A DNA stretch of 64,000 nucleotides. Origin: Trichomonas vaginalis G3 (Eukaryota > Parabasalia > Trichomonadida > Trichomonadidae). How positions within the stretch are numbered: the first letter of the stretch is position 1; every line of letters starts with the position of its first letter. The notes beneath the pieces were generated by a model. That model searched no databases. It was not told where the DNA came from and worked only from the letters and a program-made list of their open reading frames with translations. The position numbers and the translations under genes are program-made. The DNA lies in the NCBI RefSeq assembly GCF_026262505.1, contig NC_067203.1:19263411-19327410 (forward strand), in the 5' to 3' direction. Positions 59,300-64,000 of this stretch are shown here, in pieces.

Positions 59300-61712
59300 T
59301 TAGTCATCTTCCGACAAAGGACTTTCCAAATCATCTTCATCAAATTTTGGTAAAGCCTGACTTAAATTTCTCACTCTGTTTAATCTCTTTTCGCATTTTT
59401 CAGCAATAATTTCAAGTTTGTTCTTCTGTATTTCCTTTTTTGGACGTATGATCCAACTATCGTCATCATCGCTATCAACATTATTCTTTTTGGGCATAGC
59501 AGGGTTGGAAATTTCTTTAAAATTTTGAACTTCTTCAACTTCTTTGTAAACGTCGCTTTCAGACGATATAGGTTCCTCGTCATTGTCTGATTCAGATTTG
59601 TCTGTAGTACTTTTCTCGTTTGGAGCATTTGAAATTTTTTTATTTTCAAAAGTCTCGGATTCTGAACTTATTGGTGTCTCAAAAGATCCATCTGATAATT
59701 CTGGAATAGGATATGGACTCTTTTTACCTTTAGCCTTTACCTCGAAATCATCATCAGAATCATCTGAGAGAGGTTCATCTGTAACTTCTGAATTTGAACT
59801 GCTGTGGTCTGAATTTGAATGAGCCTTCTCAATTTTGCTTGTTTTGCGAGTAATTTTCGAAAATTTTTCACCAAGATCACCATTAGACTTTTGTATGTTC
59901 TTTTTTCTTGTAAGACAACGATTACTTCTTTGTTTTGGAAATTTGGTTCGGTTAATTTTCGTGATTCCCTTTTGTTCGATTGAGAATAAATTCTCGGTGA
60001 GTAATGTTTTATCGAATTTGTAATTTGATGGATTTGCCATTGATTTGATCACTTGATTAACCACTTTATTCTGGTCATTTGGGATTTCATTGAGAATCTT
60101 CTCATCATTTTGAGAAAACTCACCTGTTTCTGGTGTAAAGTCGATTGAATTCTCGTTTACTTGATTTGACTGTTGAAATTTATTTGAATTTTTTCTTGGA
60201 ATTTCGATTTGTTTCGGATAAATAATTTGTAATTGCTTTTTTTAATATTTGCTGTGGACTTTGTATAATTGACAGGATGTTTTGCTGGTTTTGTACTGAG
60301 TAATTGTTTATCCAACAAGTGTTTATCGACTTTCATTAAGATTGCAATCATTATTTCGAGGCTAGGATGGGCATTTTCTAATTCTTTCGAAAGCAAAGAA
60401 TGGAAGGATTCAAGAGCATTATTTGTGTAGATATCATCCTCTGAATCTAATTGGTTAATGAACTCATAATCTTTCTTCCATACTTTTTTATAGTAATTTA
60501 CGAACGGCTTTGCAATTTCTGAGGATGACTCATCGATTAATTTAAGTATTTGATAAAATGAGTCTTTTTCGACGAAAGGTAATGAGGAATAAATTTGGTA
60601 AAGTGTAAAAATCTCTTTTGGTATCTCTTGTTTCGGGTATAATTCTTTTATTTTGCGAATTAATGCTTGGCGATAATGAAATAAGCAGCCAGTAACCTTT
60701 GCGTTTGGACAAAATAATTTAATGGATTTGTAAAGTGCGATTTCAAAATCTACGTAAACAGTTTTGAAATTGTTGAACCCAATTATTGAAATTAATGCGG
60801 AAAATGCGGTTGTATACGCTTCTGCTGTCCGAGATTTCATAAGAATGTGGACAACAGGAATGTATTCATTCGTTGTTTGGTCAAGCACCATTAATGTAAG
60901 GAGTTGACCCTTGTCATCGAACTGTCTTGGGACGATTTTAAAGGTACCGTCCAAGAATAATTTTGTTGCTGAGTGACAAATTGAGACAGAACGATCATAA
61001 CCGAAAATTATTATTGGTTCTGGGTAAAACGCGATGTATTTTAGAAAATTTTCGGAATTTTTTTGGTAATTGAAAGAATTTGTTCCACAAAATCTGGAAT
61101 AACCAAATTATGTGGATAAAACTCTTTGTATAATGTGCGTGGTAAATTTTCTGGTATTTTTGGAGGCCTTTCAAGTTTTGTTGCCTCAGAAAGTAAATAT
61201 GATAATATTTGCGCTTCTGAAGTTAACGGTTGTATTGAATGGTGTTCACGTGTAATTTGCATTAGATCCCTAATTTTTGTTTCTTCTTCAATATCTCTAA
61301 AAACTGTACCTTTTGGTGTGCATGAATGCTCACCACTGAGAGGTTCGATTTTTGGAATTTGATTTGGGTACAGTGTCACTTTTATTTTGTAATTGCAGCT
61401 TCCTTCGCATTTGTAAACGATTGAATATGAATGTTCGGTGCCGGATGAATCAATTTTGTGAAATTTATAGGGAGGACTAATATAATATTGTGTGTAAACG
61501 TTTTTATCGCAATCTCTGAGTTGAATTGTGCAAGCACACTTTAAATAATTCCATACGTGCTTTCTTAAATTTTTTGAATAATTTGGAAAGTGTAAATTTA
61601 AAAATTGATTCAGAAATTCATGCTTATTTGTAGCATCTTTTTGATATATGATAGCTGCTCCATTCAATTCATCGGTCTGAGGCTGAGAAAAATGAAAAGT
61701 ACGAGGAGGCAT
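59300..61712 (-). pseudogene. MULE transposase, split by two frameshifts
   Basis: The N-terminal part (61041-61712, MPPRTFHFSQPQTDELNGAA) has a Cys/His zinc-binding region of FLYWCH/WRKY type (CACTIQLRDCD, CEGSCNYKIKV, GEHSC). The middle (60157-60954) is the MULE catalytic core: LDGTFKIVPRQF, VYVDFEIALYKSI with TGCLFHYRQAL, and NNALESFHSLLSKEL. The last part (59300-60064) is a very acidic Ser-rich tail (DDSDDDFEVKAKG type). Frame changes near 61060 and 60170 separate the three. Mutator-like elements of this sort are common in trichomonads. Confidence 0.85.
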
Positions 61713-62866
61713 ATGATTGTCAAAATTTTATAAGTTATATAATAGTGATCTGCACTATTAAGAGGAGTTTTTTCATTACTATTTTTTTCAGATTTCTTTA
61801 CTTTTTCTGAAATTTAATTATAATTGGATGTTATACTTCAATTCCTTAGTTGATAATAAAAGAACATAATATATGATCTTTGTTTCATTATTTAATTTTG
61901 TTCTATTTCCTTTATTTGACGAGAAAAATGAAAATTGTTTTCGAAAAACTCCAAAAAAATTAGAGGAAACCGAATTTGTCTTGAAAAATTAATGATATTA
62001 ATCTCATTTTTGAAATTTTTTAAAAATTTTGGTGAGTATTCACAATGTTAAAATTGAAATTTATCTAAGAAGGATGCAAATCTCATAATTTAAGGAAACA
62101 ATTCATATATTTTGAAGGAGTGGAATAAAATTTTAGGCATTTACGATATTATTTTAGAAATTAAACTGATATATGAGAAAATCTGTAAACTAGTAACAGC
62201 ATGTAGAATGAATAAGAATAAAAAGAAAATGAGAAATTATTTAGTAAAATTGAATAAGAAAAAACTGAGAAGTATTCAAAAAAATAATAAATTATAAAAT
62301 ATTAGTTTTATATAGTATATTAATATTTCACAATTTATTTTTGAATGTGTTTGAAATGAATTGAGAAGATTTTATATGAAAATGTATTTATGAAAATTGC
62401 AGAATGAGATTATTATAAAGAGTTAACAATAGGTAATATTAAAAAAAATGGTGAAAGATGAAATAAGATATTAGATGAAGAAGAAAATAATAAAGAAATA
62501 AAAAAGATAAAGATTAAAAAAATAAATTTATGATAAAAAGAAAGTGGTGGTTAAATGTAATGTACTGTGAAGTTGCGTTTAGAAATATTGAGAAAGGTGA
62601 AAGATAAAAGAATATGAAATTAATTGAAAATAAAATAGTAAAATTAAGTAGGGAAGGCATTGTTTGCTTTAATATTATATGTAAAAGAGATATTGATAAA
62701 CAGTAAATGATTTGTTAATTACTTGTCTTCCTTTTTTGCACCAAAATCAAAATTCTCACCCGATCAGTAATCGAAAATTTTGTAGCATACGATTATTTTC
62801 CATTGAAAAATTATCACTAAAAAAATTTATTTTCATGTATGAAGGAGGTAGGAAATGACATCCTTT
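61713..62866. other. MULE upstream non-coding region
   Basis: Purine-rich AT DNA with no credible gene, repeated at 53995-55140 and in part at 39238-39751. Presumably the 5' part of the transposon. Confidence 0.7.
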
Positions 62867-63283
62867 TGAGGCCAAGTTTATGAGCATGCTCTGGATCCTT
62901 ATGAGGCCAAGACTTCCAATACATTCCTAGAGGCCAAGTTTTCTGAGAATTTCCACATCACGGACAATTCTCAGCGGAATCCGGCCCTTGGGATCATTAA
63001 ATACGAAGCTCTAGCCTTTCTTGATGCCAGAGTCTGCAAGGCTAATCCTCAGGGCTGAGTTTGAGGGAGATCACCATTATCAAGGACGGTCTCCTCTCTC
63101 CTCAGCCCTGAAACACCTACGGATACAGGATCTGGTTGTTGCTGAGGCCAGAGCTTCGCTTCCTAATCTCAGGGCCGTTTTTCTCAATTGCCGTCTTGTT
63201 CTTGGCGGCAGGAGAGGAATCCAGCCCCGGAATCGATAAATACGAATCTGTGGCCTCATTATAGACCAGAGTCTGCAATTTAT
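62867..63283. other. GC-rich structured block with internal duplication
   Basis: Markedly richer in GC than all surrounding DNA. GAGGCCAAG occurs three times at its left. Two related units end in ATAAATACGAA, then a GCC/GGCC stretch and CCAGAGTCTGCAA (about 62980-63040 and 63220-63279). Strong hairpins include TCAGGGCTGAG facing CTCAGCCCTGA (63049-63110) and TTGCCG facing CGGCAA-like bases near 63190. The short open frame at 63021-63239 is not protein-like. It could be a structured RNA, a SINE or a foreign insert. Confidence 0.5.
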
Positions 63284-63481
63284 TTTATATAATATTTTTT
63301 TTATTTATTATTTTTTTTCAATGATTTGTTTTTAAAGATTATTGGTACAGTATCTTTTAATATTTAAGTAAAATAGCAAAATACCCTTTGAAAAACTATT
63401 GTCAGACAATATTTTATAATCTCTATATTCATTCATAAAAAAAATACGTCTAGTGGAATAAAATTTTAGGCATTTACAATA

Positions 63482-64000
63482 GAAATTATCATAAACACAT
63501 TTCTATTGTTATAAAAGTCTTAAGTGCTTGTGATCAGACAAATCTGTTTTTCAATAAGACATCTTAGAAAAAAAAATTGTAATTTGACTATTTCAATATC
63601 ATAAACACATTTCTATTGTTATAAAAGTCTTAAGTGCTTGTGATCAGACAAATCTGTTTTTCAATAAGACATCTTAGAAAAAAAATTGTAATTTGACTAT
63701 TTCAATATCATAAACACATTTCTATTGTTATAAAAGTCTTAAGTGCTTGTGATCAGACAAATCTGTTTTTCAATAAGACATCTTAGAAAAAAAATTGTAA
63801 TTTGACTATTTCAATATCATAAACACATTTCTATTGTTATAAAAGTCTTAAGTGCTTGTGATCAGACAAATCTGTTTTTCAATAAGACATCTTAGAAAAA
63901 AAATTGTAATTTGACTATTTCAATATCATAAACACATTTCTATTGTTATAAAAGTCTTAAGTGCTTGTGATCAGACAAATCTGTTTTTCAATAAGACATT
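63482..64000 (-). repeat. Satellite array 4 (inverted, runs off the window)
   Basis: The reverse complement of the 109-bp satellite, about 4.7 units, reaching the window edge. Opposite orientation to arrays 1-3. Confidence 0.96.

Larger units (their letters stand above)
59185..62866 (-). mobile_element. MULE-type DNA transposon copy (fragment 3, most complete)
   Basis: Includes the transposase region (59300-61712) and about 1.15 kb of upstream non-coding DNA shared with fragments 1 and 2 and ending GGAAATGACATCC. Terminal inverted repeats were not identified, so the outer limits are approximate. Directly follows satellite array 3. Confidence 0.75.

Noticed and set aside
62930-63180. Hammerhead-type ribozyme in the GC-rich block
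   Set aside because: CTGAGGAG-like bases occur, but the GAAA and cleavage-site core is not in place.

Overview
The window is AT-rich eukaryotic DNA with compact, intron-poor genes. It most likely comes from a parabasalid flagellate (a trichomonad such as Tritrichomonas or Trichomonas). This is an inference. It rests on a Fused/STK36-type kinase (a gene of flagellated cells), the start of the large trichomonad ankyrin-repeat family (38083-38330), a glycine-rich/kelch surface-type gene, and a heavy load of Polintons (Mavericks), mariner and MULE transposons, a mix known from trichomonads.

Layout. 1-4747 is host DNA: a small SAP/LEM-like protein with a C-terminal membrane anchor (minus strand), a secreted-looking low-complexity protein ending in an 18-bp minisatellite, and ribosomal protein eS6 (minus strand). 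4754-27004 is Polinton A, with two 201-bp terminal inverted repeats that look identical and a 6-bp target duplication (TAAATG). It carries PolB with an embedded HNH motif, integrase, a PrimPol/SF3 helicase, a tail-collar-type fibre, penton-like and other capsid-associated genes, a packaging ATPase and a major capsid candidate. Three mariner copies sit inside it, and the segment between the second and third appears inverted. Polinton A landed exactly on the start codon of an ER-type Hsp70 (Grp170-like) gene, which now begins in the right-hand target duplication. 27008-37256 is host DNA: that Hsp70, the STK36-like kinase and the broken glycine-rich/kelch gene. 37257-38330 holds TTAA-flanked MITE-like repeats and an ankyrin-gene fragment.

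From 38331 to the end the DNA is a repeat mosaic. A satellite with a 109-bp unit occurs as four arrays (the last inverted), mixed with full and partial copies of a MULE transposon. The right-hand part of a second, different virus-like element (Polinton B, 40463-53830) sits among them. B has an integrase, packaging ATPase, a long collagen/collar fibre, HNH-type and penton-like genes, but no polymerase or major capsid gene in the part present. A GC-rich, internally duplicated block lies at 62867-63283.

How the parts fit. Both Polintons combine replication or integration genes with a virion gene set, use a shared T-rich leader just before their start codons, and carry GGTGA/TCACC-rich intergenic repeats and tandem GC-rich double hairpins that the gene annotation does not explain. 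Both are fossils with several broken genes (about six breaks in A apart from the mariners, about five in B). All function calls come from reading the translations by eye; no database search was run.
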